Below are positions 6,361 through 14,662 of a DNA stretch of 26,779 bases, in pieces. Position 1 is the first letter of the stretch. Every line of letters starts with the position of its first letter. The stretch spans positions 1-26,779 of the forward strand of contig JAAZHP010000058.1 of assembly GCA_012510625.1 (NCBI GenBank), given 5' to 3'. The stretch is from Bacillota bacterium. GTDB lineage: Bacteria; Bacillota; Dethiobacteria; DTU022. Both the position numbers and the translations under genes were made by a program. The notes under the pieces were generated by a model, which was not told the origin of the DNA, made no database searches, and saw nothing but the letters and a program-made list of their open reading frames with translations.

Positions 6361-7176
6361 TTGGTTTCATTGGCTGCCGGTATTATCGGCTGCGGCGTTA
6401 TGGGAACGGCGCTGGGCCGGAGGTTGATTGCTTCCGGAGAGATCATCCCTGCAAATTTATGGCTTTTTGATCTGGACAAGCAAAAATTAAATGATATCGC
6501 CAGTGAACTGGGCGCGGAACCGGCGGCAAACCTGGAGCAGCTCTTTCAGCAGTGCCGTAATATCTTCGTAGCGGTGAAGCCGCAGGACGTTAAATCTGCA
6601 GCCGGCGGCTGGGCAGAGCTTTTCCAGCCCGCTGTGCACCTGCTCATTTCCCTGGCTGCGGGCGTCACGATCGGGTTTTACGAAGAGCGCCTGCCGGCGG
6701 GAAGCAAGGTCATCCGCTTGATGCCCAATACCCCTTCCCTCATTGGAGAAGGAGCTGTCGCCATGAGTACCGGGAAAGCGGTGACCTCGCAAGAGGCCGC
6801 AGAGATAGGGAAGCTGCTTGGATGCCTGGGGCTGGTGGTTCCCGTTGACGAGCAGAATATGGACGTGGTGACCGGACTGAGCGGCAGCGGCCCTGCTTAT
6901 GTCTATCTCTTTATCGAGACTCTTATCGATGCCGGGGTGAACCTGGGTTTAAGCCGTGAAACCGCCGCGGCGCTGGCCGTGCAGACTGTCCTGGGAGCGG
7001 CGCGGATGGTTCGGGAAAGCGGCCGCCATCCGGTGGAACTGCGCAACGACGTAACTTCGCCGGCGGGGACGACAGCCGCTGCCCTTGAGGCCCTGGAAAC
7101 GGGACGCTTCCGGGGCGCTCTGTTGCGTGCGGTAAAGGCGGCGGCACAGCGATCAGGAGAGCTGAGCGATGATTAG
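6361..7176 (+). CDS. proC: Pyrroline-5-carboxylate reductase
   Basis: ProC makes the last step of proline synthesis, reducing pyrroline-5-carboxylate with NAD(P)H in the cytoplasm. The start is set at TTG 6361, with GGGGAGG (6345-6351) 9 nt upstream. This gives 271 residues, the usual ProC length, with the Rossmann motif GIIGCGVMG at residues 7-15. An upstream in-frame ATG at 6250 would add 37 non-conserved residues. Family marks include VAVKPQD, IRLMPNTPSLIGEG and GLSGSGPAYVYLFIE. The C-terminal signature ends in DVTSPAGTTAAALEALE. It overlaps proB by 8 bp, so translation is probably coupled and the genes form one operon. Confidence 0.96.
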   Translation: MVSLAAGIIGCGVMGTALGRRLIASGEIIPANLWLFDLDKQKLNDIASELGAEPAANLEQLFQQCRNIFVAVKPQDVKSAAGGWAELFQPAVHLLISLAAGVTIGFYEERLPAGSKVIRLMPNTPSLIGEGAVAMSTGKAVTSQEAAEIGKLLGCLGLVVPVDEQNMDVVTGLSGSGPAYVYLFIETLIDAGVNLGLSRETAAALAVQTVLGAARMVRESGRHPVELRNDVTSPAGTTAAALEALETGRFRGALLRAVKAAAQRSGELSDD

Positions 7177-8305
7177 GACGGATTTTAGACCGGAGACGGC
7201 GCAGCGAATCGTGGTGAAGGTGGGCACCAGGCTGCTCACGCATGAAACCGGACAGCTGAATCTGGCTTTCATTGAGAGGCTGGTCCGCGAGCTGGCAGAC
7301 TTGAAGAACCAGGGACGCCAGGTCATCCTGGTCTCGTCGGGCGCTGTCGGGGCCGGAATGGGGAGACTTGGGTTGAAGCGACGCCCGGACACCATCCCCG
7401 AGTTGCAGGCCGCCGCCGCCGTGGGGCAGGGTGTTTTGATTCAGCTCTATGAAAAGTTTTTTTTGGAGTACGGACAGGTGGTGGCGCAGCTACTGCTTAC
7501 CAGGGCCGACTTTGCCGCACGGAGCCGCTACCTCAACGCCAGCAATACTATCCTTACCCTGCTGCGCTGGGGAGTGGTGCCGGTAATCAATGAAAACGAT
7601 ACTGTCTCGGTGCATGAAATTAAATTTGGGGACAATGATCGCCTATCGGCTCTTGTAGCCGGCCTCTGTGACGCCGACTTGCTGGTGATCCTGACCACGG
7701 TGGAGGGACTTTACGAGGAAGACCCGCGAATTTCGAACCGGGCCCGCCTGATCCGGGAAGTAAAGGCAATCACGCCTAAGGTGAAGAAATGCGCCGCCGG
7801 AACGGGCGACAAGCTGGCTACAGGCGGAATGGTGACCAAGCTGCAGGCCGCCGAGATAGCCGTAAATTCAGGCACGGGAATGTTTATCGCCTGTGGAAGG
7901 GAACCCGGTGTGCTGAACAGGATCTTGAGCGGTGAGAACCCGGGGACATATTTTTACCCGCGCAAGAGTTACCTGAACCGCCGCAAGCGCTGGATTGCTT
8001 ATGGACGGAACATTCAGGGCAGCGTTACCGTGGACGACGGGGCCAGGGATGCGCTCTGCGGCGCCGGGAAGAGCCTTCTGCCGGTGGGGGTCCTAAGCGT
8101 TGAAGGTTCTTTTGATCGGGGCGCCCTGGTTTCGGTCCTGGACCGGAGCGGACATGAAATCGGCCGCGGCCTCTGTAACTTTTCATCAGAAGAGCTCTCC
8201 CTGATCAAAAATCATCCCAGCAGCCATATCGCCCGGCTCATCGGCAGAGAGAGCGGTGATGAAGTGATTCACCGGGATAATCTTGTTATTTCCGATGACA
8301 ACTAG
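7169..8305 (+). CDS. proB: Glutamate 5-kinase with PUA domain
   Basis: ProB phosphorylates glutamate to gamma-glutamyl phosphate, the first and feedback-controlled step of proline synthesis. ATG 7169 has AGGAGA (7155-7160) 8 nt upstream and lies inside the end of proC. The amino-acid-kinase domain (about 12-255) shows IVVKVGTRLLT, VSSGAVGAGMGRLG, PVINENDTV with FGDNDRLSALVA, and GTGDKLATGGMVTKLQAA. A C-terminal PUA domain follows at about 275-355 (GSVTVDDGARDALCGAGKSLL). The length of 378 aa is typical for the PUA-containing form. proA follows after 57 bp. Confidence 0.97.
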   Translation: MIRTDFRPETAQRIVVKVGTRLLTHETGQLNLAFIERLVRELADLKNQGRQVILVSSGAVGAGMGRLGLKRRPDTIPELQAAAAVGQGVLIQLYEKFFLEYGQVVAQLLLTRADFAARSRYLNASNTILTLLRWGVVPVINENDTVSVHEIKFGDNDRLSALVAGLCDADLLVILTTVEGLYEEDPRISNRARLIREVKAITPKVKKCAAGTGDKLATGGMVTKLQAAEIAVNSGTGMFIACGREPGVLNRILSGENPGTYFYPRKSYLNRRKRWIAYGRNIQGSVTVDDGARDALCGAGKSLLPVGVLSVEGSFDRGALVSVLDRSGHEIGRGLCNFSSEELSLIKNHPSSHIARLIGRESGDEVIHRDNLVISDDN

Positions 8306-8362
8306 TATTACCGGGATTAAGTTGATTCTATAGTGAATAAATAAATGAGAGGAGGCCCGGAC

Positions 8363-9613
8363 ATGCATTCCGAAGTAGTAGCCAAAGCTGAAAGAGCGCG
8401 CCAGGCCGCAGCCGTGATGGCCGGAATCTCAACCAATGCTAAAAATAAGGCGTTGCGGCTGATCGCGGCGGCGCTGAAGGAGAAAAGCGATGAGATTATT
8501 AAGGCAAATGCCGGGGATTTAAAAGTTTTCCGGGAAAGTTCCGGTTACAGCGAAGCGCTTTACGATCGTCTCCTGTTGAATAAAGAGAGGATCGCCGCCG
8601 CTGCGGAGGGTTTGCTGGAAATAGCCGCACTGGAAGATCCCGTTGGAGAGGTTGCCGGGATGCGGCTGCGGCCGAACGGGCTGCAGATCGGAGAGGTTCG
8701 CGTGCCGCTGGGAGTGGTGGGAATAATCTACGAGGCCCGTCCCAATGTCACCGTTGACGCCGCCGGCCTGACCCTGAAATCCGGGAACGCCGTAATCCTG
8801 CGCGGCGGATCCGAAGCGATCCGTTCAAACATCTGCCTGGTGGGGATTATCCAGGAGCAGCTGCGGGTGGCGGGTCTTCCCGAAGCCGCGGTCCAGTTGA
8901 TCGAAGATACGGACCGTTCAGCCGCCCTCACGTTAATGCGCTTGAACGGCCTGGTGGACCTGCTCATACCGCGCGGCGGTCCTGCGCTGATTAAAACGGT
9001 GATTGAAAACGCTACAGTACCGGTGATCCAAACCGGCGCCGGCAACTGCCATCTTTATGTTGACGAAGGGGCCGACCTGGAGATGGCGGCGGACATTGCC
9101 ATAAACGCCAAAACGCAGCGGCCGGGTGTCTGCAACGCCATCGAGACCATGCTGGTTCATGAGGCCGTTGCGGACCAATTTTTACCTCCGGTGATGGATA
9201 GACTCATTGAAGCCGGGGTAGAGTTGCGCGGCTGCCCGCACGCTGTTTCATACAACCCCTCGGTTAAGCCGGCTTCTGAAGAAGACTGGGCTACCGAATA
9301 TCTCGATCTCATTCTGGCGGTAAAAGTGGTGGCCGACATGGACGAGGCCATTGAACATATCAACCGCTACGGGACGATGCATTCTGAGGCTATAGTAACG
9401 AGCGATTATGCCCGCGCACGCAGCTTTTTAAACCGTGTAGATGCGGCGGCGGTTTATGTCAATGCTTCAACACGCTTTACCGACGGCTACGAGTTCGGCC
9501 TGGGCGCCGAAATGGGGATCAGCACCCAGAAGCTCCATGTGCGCGGGCCCATGGGCCTCAAGGCGTTAACCGGCCTGAAATATATTATTTTTGGATCCGG
9601 CCAGATTCGCTGA
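8363..9613 (+). CDS. proA: Gamma-glutamyl phosphate reductase (glutamate-5-semialdehyde dehydrogenase)
   Basis: ProA reduces gamma-glutamyl phosphate to glutamate semialdehyde with NADPH, between ProB and ProC. ATG 8363 is chosen for the GGAGG at 8351-8355 (7 nt); an in-frame ATG at 8345 precedes that SD. The 416-aa product has the family length. The aldehyde-dehydrogenase fold is visible in GVVGIIYEARPNVTVDAAGL and in LILRGGSEAIRSN-like cofactor loops. The catalytic cysteine is Cys257 in AKTQRPGVCNAIET, and RFTDGYEFGLGAEMGIST lies near the end. With proC and proB it completes glutamate-to-proline conversion in one cluster. Confidence 0.97.
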   Translation: MHSEVVAKAERARQAAAVMAGISTNAKNKALRLIAAALKEKSDEIIKANAGDLKVFRESSGYSEALYDRLLLNKERIAAAAEGLLEIAALEDPVGEVAGMRLRPNGLQIGEVRVPLGVVGIIYEARPNVTVDAAGLTLKSGNAVILRGGSEAIRSNICLVGIIQEQLRVAGLPEAAVQLIEDTDRSAALTLMRLNGLVDLLIPRGGPALIKTVIENATVPVIQTGAGNCHLYVDEGADLEMAADIAINAKTQRPGVCNAIETMLVHEAVADQFLPPVMDRLIEAGVELRGCPHAVSYNPSVKPASEEDWATEYLDLILAVKVVADMDEAIEHINRYGTMHSEAIVTSDYARARSFLNRVDAAAVYVNASTRFTDGYEFGLGAEMGISTQKLHVRGPMGLKALTGLKYIIFGSGQIR

Positions 9614-9663
9614 GAGATGCCGCTTGGGCATCCGGCGGCGGTGCCGTAAAGGAGAGAGAAGCT

Positions 9664-10857
9664 ATGAAGCGTTTTTATGACGGTTTAAAAAAAGGTTCCG
9701 TGATGCTGGTAGATACTACCCTGCGCGACGGCGAGCAGACCGCAGGCGTGGTTTTTTCAAACCGGGAGAAGATGCGTATTGCCAAGATGCTCGACAATCT
9801 GGGGGTACACCAGATTGAAGCGGGCATCCCGGTAATGGGCGGCGACGAAAAAGAGGTGATCACACAGATTGCTTCCTACGGGCTCCAGGCGAGCATTATG
9901 GCCTGGAACCGGGCCAATATCGAGGACGTGCGCCATTCTCTTGAATGCGGCGTCGATGCCGTCGCCATCTCCATCTCGAGTTCGGATATCCACATCACCC
10001 ACAAGCTGCGCACATCCCGGGAATGGGTTCTTGAAAACATGACCCGGGCGGTTGAGTACGCCAAGAAGGAAGGAGTTTATGTTTCAGTCAACGCCGAAGA
10101 TGCCTCGCGCAGCGATATGGACTTTCTGATCAAATTCACCCGCGAGGCCCAGGCCGCCGGCGCAGACAGGCTGCGTTTCTGCGACACTGTGGGTGTGCTG
10201 GAGCCATTCAGGACCTACGAAGTTATCAGCAGGATCATTGACACCACTGGAATAGAGGTGGAGATGCACACCCACAATGACTTCGGGATGGCCACGGCGA
10301 ATGCGCTGGCCGGGATAAAGGCGGGGGCGCGTTTCATTGGGGTAACGGTAAACGGGCTGGGCGAAAGGGCGGGAAATGCCGCTCTGGAGGAAGTGGCCAT
10401 GGCATTGAAGTGTCTTTTCGGGGTCAATTTAGGAGTGAACACAAAAGATTTCTTGAACCTGTGCGAATATGTGGCCAGGGCTTCCGGGCGGCCTCTTTAT
10501 CCGGGCAAGCCCATTGTCGGCTCCAATACTTTTGCCCATGAGTCGGGAATCCACGCTGACGGCGTTCTGAAGAACCCGAGAACTTACGAGGTTTTCAGCC
10601 CTGAAGAGGTGGGACTGCAGCGCCAGATTATTATCGGCAAGCATTCCGGCAGCAAGGCGGTAAAAATGAAATTTGAAGAATACGGTATCGCCCTCTCCGA
10701 TGAAGAGGCGAGCGATATACTCAGCGCGGTGAGAAGCGCCTCCGTTGATTTGAAGCGGCCGCTCTTTGACAAAGAGTTGATGTATATATACGAAGACTAC
10801 CTTTACGAACAGAAAAGACCTCCCAAAGCCCAGAAGCCTTCCGGCGAAGAGAACTGA
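9664..10857 (+). CDS. Homocitrate synthase family protein (NifV-like; possible Re-citrate synthase)
   Basis: This 397-residue member of the DRE-TIM metallolyase/Claisen family condenses acetyl-CoA with a 2-oxo acid. ATG 9664 follows AGGAGAG at about 7-8 nt. Active-site marks are DTTLRDGEQ at 17-25 and HTHND at 202-206 (metal histidines). NGLGERAGNAALEEV and HESGIHADGV/GKHSGSKAVK are typical of the NifV/AksA branch. It lacks the C-terminal leucine-regulatory domain of LeuA, arguing against isopropylmalate synthase. No nif or lysine genes are nearby. Re-citrate synthase of strict anaerobes (known from Clostridium kluyveri) belongs to the same family, and supplying 2-oxoglutarate/glutamate would fit the preceding proline genes. 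Homocitrate versus citrate formation cannot be settled here. Confidence 0.85.
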   Translation: MKRFYDGLKKGSVMLVDTTLRDGEQTAGVVFSNREKMRIAKMLDNLGVHQIEAGIPVMGGDEKEVITQIASYGLQASIMAWNRANIEDVRHSLECGVDAVAISISSSDIHITHKLRTSREWVLENMTRAVEYAKKEGVYVSVNAEDASRSDMDFLIKFTREAQAAGADRLRFCDTVGVLEPFRTYEVISRIIDTTGIEVEMHTHNDFGMATANALAGIKAGARFIGVTVNGLGERAGNAALEEVAMALKCLFGVNLGVNTKDFLNLCEYVARASGRPLYPGKPIVGSNTFAHESGIHADGVLKNPRTYEVFSPEEVGLQRQIIIGKHSGSKAVKMKFEEYGIALSDEEASDILSAVRSASVDLKRPLFDKELMYIYEDYLYEQKRPPKAQKPSGEEN

Positions 10858-10958
10858 GCAATTTTTCTGCCATATTCTTTGCGGGCCAAAAAGCCGGTGT
10901 AAAATATTATCTAGAATATGGTAGAATAAATTGAGTAAACTGCTGAAAGGAAGTGACT

Positions 10959-11264
10959 GTGGTGTTAGAGGACTTTCTATCCGCCACCATCGGTTTGCTG
11001 ATCTTCGGTAAAGAGAAGGCTGAAGAGTTTATCGACATGCTGGTGGAGAAGGGCGAAATGCAGCGAGACGAGGCTCAAAAGCTGGTCAACCGCTTGATTG
11101 AAAAAGGCAAAGATGAGAAAGACCGCTTAAAGGAGCAGATCCGGCAAATAAAAGTGAAAGTAGATACCTCCTGGAAACAGAAATTTGTCAGTCAGGAGGA
11201 CCTGGAGCGGGTTGAAAGAAAAATAGATGAGCTGGCTGCATTGATTAAAGATAAGTTGACATGA
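10959..11264 (+). CDS. Phasin-like coiled-coil protein
   Basis: The roughly 101-residue product has a short hydrophobic/amphipathic N-terminus (FLSATIGLLIFGKEKAEEF). A long, highly charged helical region follows (about 35-101, e.g. LVNRLIEKGKDEKDRLKEQ), closing with a heptad-like segment. This resembles the small phasin (PhaF/PhaI-like) proteins of Bacillota. GTG 10959 gives SD spacing of 7 from AAAGGA; GTG 10953 and 10962 are alternatives. It overlaps the UbiB-type kinase by 4 bp (ATGA), so the two are translationally coupled. Phasins coat polyhydroxyalkanoate granules, but no pha gene is in the window, so a membrane or kinase-partner role is equally possible. Confidence 0.65.
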   Translation: MVLEDFLSATIGLLIFGKEKAEEFIDMLVEKGEMQRDEAQKLVNRLIEKGKDEKDRLKEQIRQIKVKVDTSWKQKFVSQEDLERVERKIDELAALIKDKLT

Positions 11265-12934
11265 AATTGGGACTGGGTCCGCTGCGGCAGCTGCGCCACC
11301 TGGGGCGATATCGCGAGATCCTGAGGGTTTTGATTAAATACGGTTTCGCCCAGGTTCTGGATCAGCTGCGTCTTTTTGGCCTCCGGGAGAGGATTTTCAC
11401 CCGGAGGCGGAAGGCCGAAGAGCTGATGCCCCGGAAGGTGGAAGCCCGGCTGCGGATGGCTCTTACTGAGCTGGGGCCGGCATTTATCAAGCTGGGGCAG
11501 CTTCTGAGCACCCGGCCGGACCTGCTGCCGCCATCCTATATCGAGGAGCTTTCCAGGCTTCAGGACCGGGTGCCTCCATTTCCGTCAGAACAGGTAGAGG
11601 CCATACTTGCTTCCGAGTTGAGCGCCGCACCGGAAACCCGTTTTGCCCGCTTTAATTCAGAACCGCTAGCAGCAGCCTCAATCGGCCAGGTGCACAGGGC
11701 TCTTCTTCATACCGGTGAAGAGGTAGTTGTAAAGATCAAGCGTCCTGGCGTTGATGATATGATAAAGAGGGATCTAGACATCCTGACAGACCTGGCCTCA
11801 TTTGTTGATCGAAGCACGAACCTGGGACCTGTTTACCAGTTCAGCCAGATTGCGGAAGAGATGAAGCAAATCTTGCTCCGTGAGCTGGACTACAGTATCG
11901 AGGCGCGACATGCGCAGCGCTTTCGCCATAACTTTGCCGGTGAAAAGCGCGTTTACATGCCCCGTGTTTTTTGGGAAAACACCACCCGGAACGTGCTTAC
12001 TCTGGAATATTGCGAAGGGGTCAATCTAAACCGCTACCTGCAGCATCCGCTGCCGCAGCCGCCGCCGGAGGAGGTGGCGGAAATCCTGGCCGATGCCTTT
12101 TTTAAACAGGTATTCGTGGACGGCTTCTTTCACGGCGATCCTCATCCGGGGAATATTGCCGTGCTGCCGGACGGGCGTCTTTTCTTTATGGATTTCGGCT
12201 CTGCCGGCTATATCAGCGAAACAGTGCGCGAAAAATTCGTGGCCATTGCCCGGGCCTTGCATAGCGCGGATCCCGCTACGGTAGTCGATGAACTTCTTGG
12301 CTTTGCTTTTGTGCCGCCGGCGATAAACCGCATGGCACTGATCCGGGATGTAGACGAATTGCTGGAGCAATATTTTGAGCTTCCCCTGCAAAACATCGTC
12401 ATCAGTGAAGCGATTCGCAAATTAATGCAGATAGCCGTGAAGCACCGCCTCCGTTTTCCTCATGAGTTTATCCTGCTGGCCAAGGCTATGATGACCCTGG
12501 AAGGAACGGTGTCTCGCCTGGATCCGGAATTTAACCTGGCTGCTGCGGCAGAAAAATATGCCCCGGAGCTGAGGCGGAGGCAGTTGAGAATGGAGCTGCG
12601 GCGGTTGTGGGGGGCGTTGCGCGGCTACCGGCGCCTGCTCGAGGAATTTCCGGGGCATGCGGAGGAGCTTTTGCGGGCCTCCGCCGCCGGAGAATTTAAA
12701 ATTAAAGTGGAGCTGCCCCAGGTTGATCCGGTATTAAACACGGTAAAAAATATGGTCAACCGCATCAGCTTCAGCATTGTCCTGGCCGGCCTTATCATTG
12801 CGCTTTCTCAGAACTTAAAGCTGGGTCATATCTCCTGGCTGGAAAAGTTCCATTTCGCAGAAATTGTTTTGATCGGGGCAATCTGTGCCGGGATCTATTG
12901 GCTTATTTCCATATTTCGCTCAGGAAGAATGTAA
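11261..12934 (+). CDS. UbiB/AarF (ABC1/ADCK) family atypical kinase
   Basis: This 557-residue protein begins at ATG 11261 inside the stop of the previous gene. The UbiB hallmark KxGQ motif is FIKLGQLLSTRPD (75-87). The alanine-rich nucleotide loop that replaces the usual glycine loop is PLAAASIGQVH (about 135-145), and the ATP-site lysine is K158 in VVVKIKRPG. The catalytic HGDPHPGNI and the metal-binding DFG of FMDFGSAG follow. Two C-terminal transmembrane helices are predicted at about 500-550 (ISFSIVLAGLIIALS; FAEIVLIGAICAGIYWLI). Family members support isoprenoid-quinone synthesis or lipid homeostasis. No quinone gene is nearby, so the role here is undetermined. Confidence 0.93.
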   Translation: MKLGLGPLRQLRHLGRYREILRVLIKYGFAQVLDQLRLFGLRERIFTRRRKAEELMPRKVEARLRMALTELGPAFIKLGQLLSTRPDLLPPSYIEELSRLQDRVPPFPSEQVEAILASELSAAPETRFARFNSEPLAAASIGQVHRALLHTGEEVVVKIKRPGVDDMIKRDLDILTDLASFVDRSTNLGPVYQFSQIAEEMKQILLRELDYSIEARHAQRFRHNFAGEKRVYMPRVFWENTTRNVLTLEYCEGVNLNRYLQHPLPQPPPEEVAEILADAFFKQVFVDGFFHGDPHPGNIAVLPDGRLFFMDFGSAGYISETVREKFVAIARALHSADPATVVDELLGFAFVPPAINRMALIRDVDELLEQYFELPLQNIVISEAIRKLMQIAVKHRLRFPHEFILLAKAMMTLEGTVSRLDPEFNLAAAAEKYAPELRRRQLRMELRRLWGALRGYRRLLEEFPGHAEELLRASAAGEFKIKVELPQVDPVLNTVKNMVNRISFSIVLAGLIIALSQNLKLGHISWLEKFHFAEIVLIGAICAGIYWLISIFRSGRM

Positions 12935-12958
12935 CGGGAGATGGCGGGAGGAGGGAGC

Positions 12959-13906
12959 ATGGTGGAAAACAAAATATTTGCCGTTGCCGACGTAGGTGGA
13001 ACCAAGATACTGCTGCTACTGGTAGACCAGGATCGGAATGTATACTTGCGGCGAAAGCTGCCTACCCCGCCAGGGGCGGCTCCGGAACTGGTGGCTAAAA
13101 CAATTAATGAAGCTCTCTCCCGGGCTCTGCAGGATAAAGAGATGGAACGTTCAGGCCTGGCCGGCCTGGGCGTCTGCATTGCCGCCCTGCTTGATTTTGA
13201 GGAAGGGGTTATTTATGAGGCTCCCAATCTGGACTGGCATGAACCGATTCCATTCCGCAAGCTTTTGCAGGAATACTGCAGCTGCCCGGTCTACCTTGAG
13301 AATGACGCCAATGCCGCGGTTTTGGGTGAAGTGACCTACGGCGCGGCACAGGGTCATCGCGACGCTGCCTATATTACTATAAGCACAGGGATCGGCGGGG
13401 GGCTCTACCTGGACGGAAAAATTTACCGGGGCAGCGGAGGTTTCGCCGGCGAAATCGGCCATATAAAGCGCTTTGGCAAAGGACGGCGCTGCGGCTGCGG
13501 CGGCGAAGATTGCCTGGAGGCCTGGGCTTCCGGCGAAGGGATTGCGCGAAGCGCCAGGTCTCTGTGGGACGAGGGCGATCCCTCCAGCGGACCGCTGAAC
13601 ACGGCTGCTGTTTTTGACCTTGCCGCGGCGGGAAACCCCCTGGCCCGGTCCATTATTGAGCAAGCCATTGACGATATCGGCACCGGCCTGGCCAACCTGG
13701 TGACGCTGCTCAATCCTTCCTGCCTGGTAATCGGAGGCGGCGTGGCCCGCAACAGACCCGGTTTGCTTGAAAAAATCCGGGATAAAATCAACCGGAAAGC
13801 CGTTGCGCCCGCAGTTAATATATCCCGGGTCGAGGTGGTTCCCGCCCGGCTGGAACCGGATGCGGGAGCATGGGGCATGTTTGCCATGATGTGCGCGGGT
13901 GAGTGA
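12959..13906 (+). CDS. ROK family sugar kinase, probable glucokinase
   Basis: The ROK kinase phosphorylates a hexose (glucose or an amino sugar) with ATP. ATG 12959 has GGGAGG (12946-12951) 7 nt upstream and gives 315 residues; an in-frame ATG at 12941 lies before the SD. The phosphate loop DVGGTK is at 11-16 and catalytic Asp116 sits in ENDANAA. STGIGGGLYLDGKI follows. The structural zinc site is GEIGH (164-168) with Cys178, Cys180 and Cys185 in RRCGCGGEDCLEAWASG. There is no N-terminal helix-turn-helix, so it is an enzyme and not a NagC/XylR-type repressor. Glucose specificity is the commonest in Bacillota but is inferred. It lies between the UbiB kinase and DedA genes with very short gaps. 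Confidence 0.92.
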   Translation: MVENKIFAVADVGGTKILLLLVDQDRNVYLRRKLPTPPGAAPELVAKTINEALSRALQDKEMERSGLAGLGVCIAALLDFEEGVIYEAPNLDWHEPIPFRKLLQEYCSCPVYLENDANAAVLGEVTYGAAQGHRDAAYITISTGIGGGLYLDGKIYRGSGGFAGEIGHIKRFGKGRRCGCGGEDCLEAWASGEGIARSARSLWDEGDPSSGPLNTAAVFDLAAAGNPLARSIIEQAIDDIGTGLANLVTLLNPSCLVIGGGVARNRPGLLEKIRDKINRKAVAPAVNISRVEVVPARLEPDAGAWGMFAMMCAGE

Positions 13907-13909
13907 AAG

Positions 13910-14563
13910 ATGGAGTTGCCGGATTTTTTAGTGGCTGTACAGGAATTCTGCGGCGGACTGGTTCAGAAATATGGCGCTTGGGGCGTGGCTATAGCCATGC
14001 TTATTGAGAGCGCAGGAGTGCCTTTTACCTCCTCAGTGGTCCTGGTTGCTGCGGGAGGAATGATCTTAAGCGGCAGGGCCGAATTCTGGATGCTTTTCCT
14101 CGCCTCCACTGTGGGTATTATCGTGGGAAGCTTGATCAGCTACCTGGTTGGCTTTCTGGGCGAGAGACTTGGCTATCTGGTGGGAAACCAGGTTCGGAAC
14201 CGCCGGAAGGCAGAAACGCCTGATGGACGCCCCCCTCGAATGAAGAAAATATATACATTTTTAGAGAAATACGGCACCTATTCCATTTTTGCCGGGCAGC
14301 TCTGGGGAGTGACACGCACGTTCATCTCTTTTCCCGCCGGGGCGATGCATATGAACCTATTTGTTTTCATTGTCTCTACCGCCCTGGGAGGCGCTCTTTT
14401 CAGCCTCTGGATTATCGGCTGGAGCATAATTTTGACTGGCGCAGCAGGCCTGCTGTTACGCCTTCTGAAAATTATAACCTCTCTTTCACCCTGGACCTGG
14501 CCGGCGCTGCTGCTCTGTGCCGCCGCCCTGGTATATCTCTTCTTTAAAAAAAGAAGAACCTAA
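13910..14563 (+). CDS. DedA family membrane protein
   Basis: This 217-residue polytopic protein starts 3 nt after the ROK kinase stop, so it is probably translated by coupling; no strong SD is visible. The DedA (SNARE-associated) pattern is present: YGAWGVAIAMLIESAGVPFTS near the N-terminus and GSLISYLVGFLGERLGY in the middle. The second-half block is FAGQLWGVTRTFISFPAGAMHMN, where the family usually has a GRFxPxxR-type motif. Helices continue to a basic C-terminal tail (FKKRRT). DedA proteins are membrane lipid or undecaprenyl-phosphate scramblases/flippases or affect proton motive force. The exact substrate here is unknown. Confidence 0.88.
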   Translation: MELPDFLVAVQEFCGGLVQKYGAWGVAIAMLIESAGVPFTSSVVLVAAGGMILSGRAEFWMLFLASTVGIIVGSLISYLVGFLGERLGYLVGNQVRNRRKAETPDGRPPRMKKIYTFLEKYGTYSIFAGQLWGVTRTFISFPAGAMHMNLFVFIVSTALGGALFSLWIIGWSIILTGAAGLLLRLLKIITSLSPWTWPALLLCAAALVYLFFKKRRT

Positions 14564-14662
14564 CCCCAGGGAACATTTCTTCATCAACGCTTTATTAGCG
14601 CCCGCATTCAGTTTTCATATCTATCACTCACCGGCGCTAGATGCGCAACAACACTGATGATC

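Noticed and set aside
14537..14556. TCTTCTTT...AAAGAAGA inverted repeat at the end of dedA
   Set aside because: It is coding (FFKKRR), A/T-rich and not followed by a T-tract, so it is not called a terminator.
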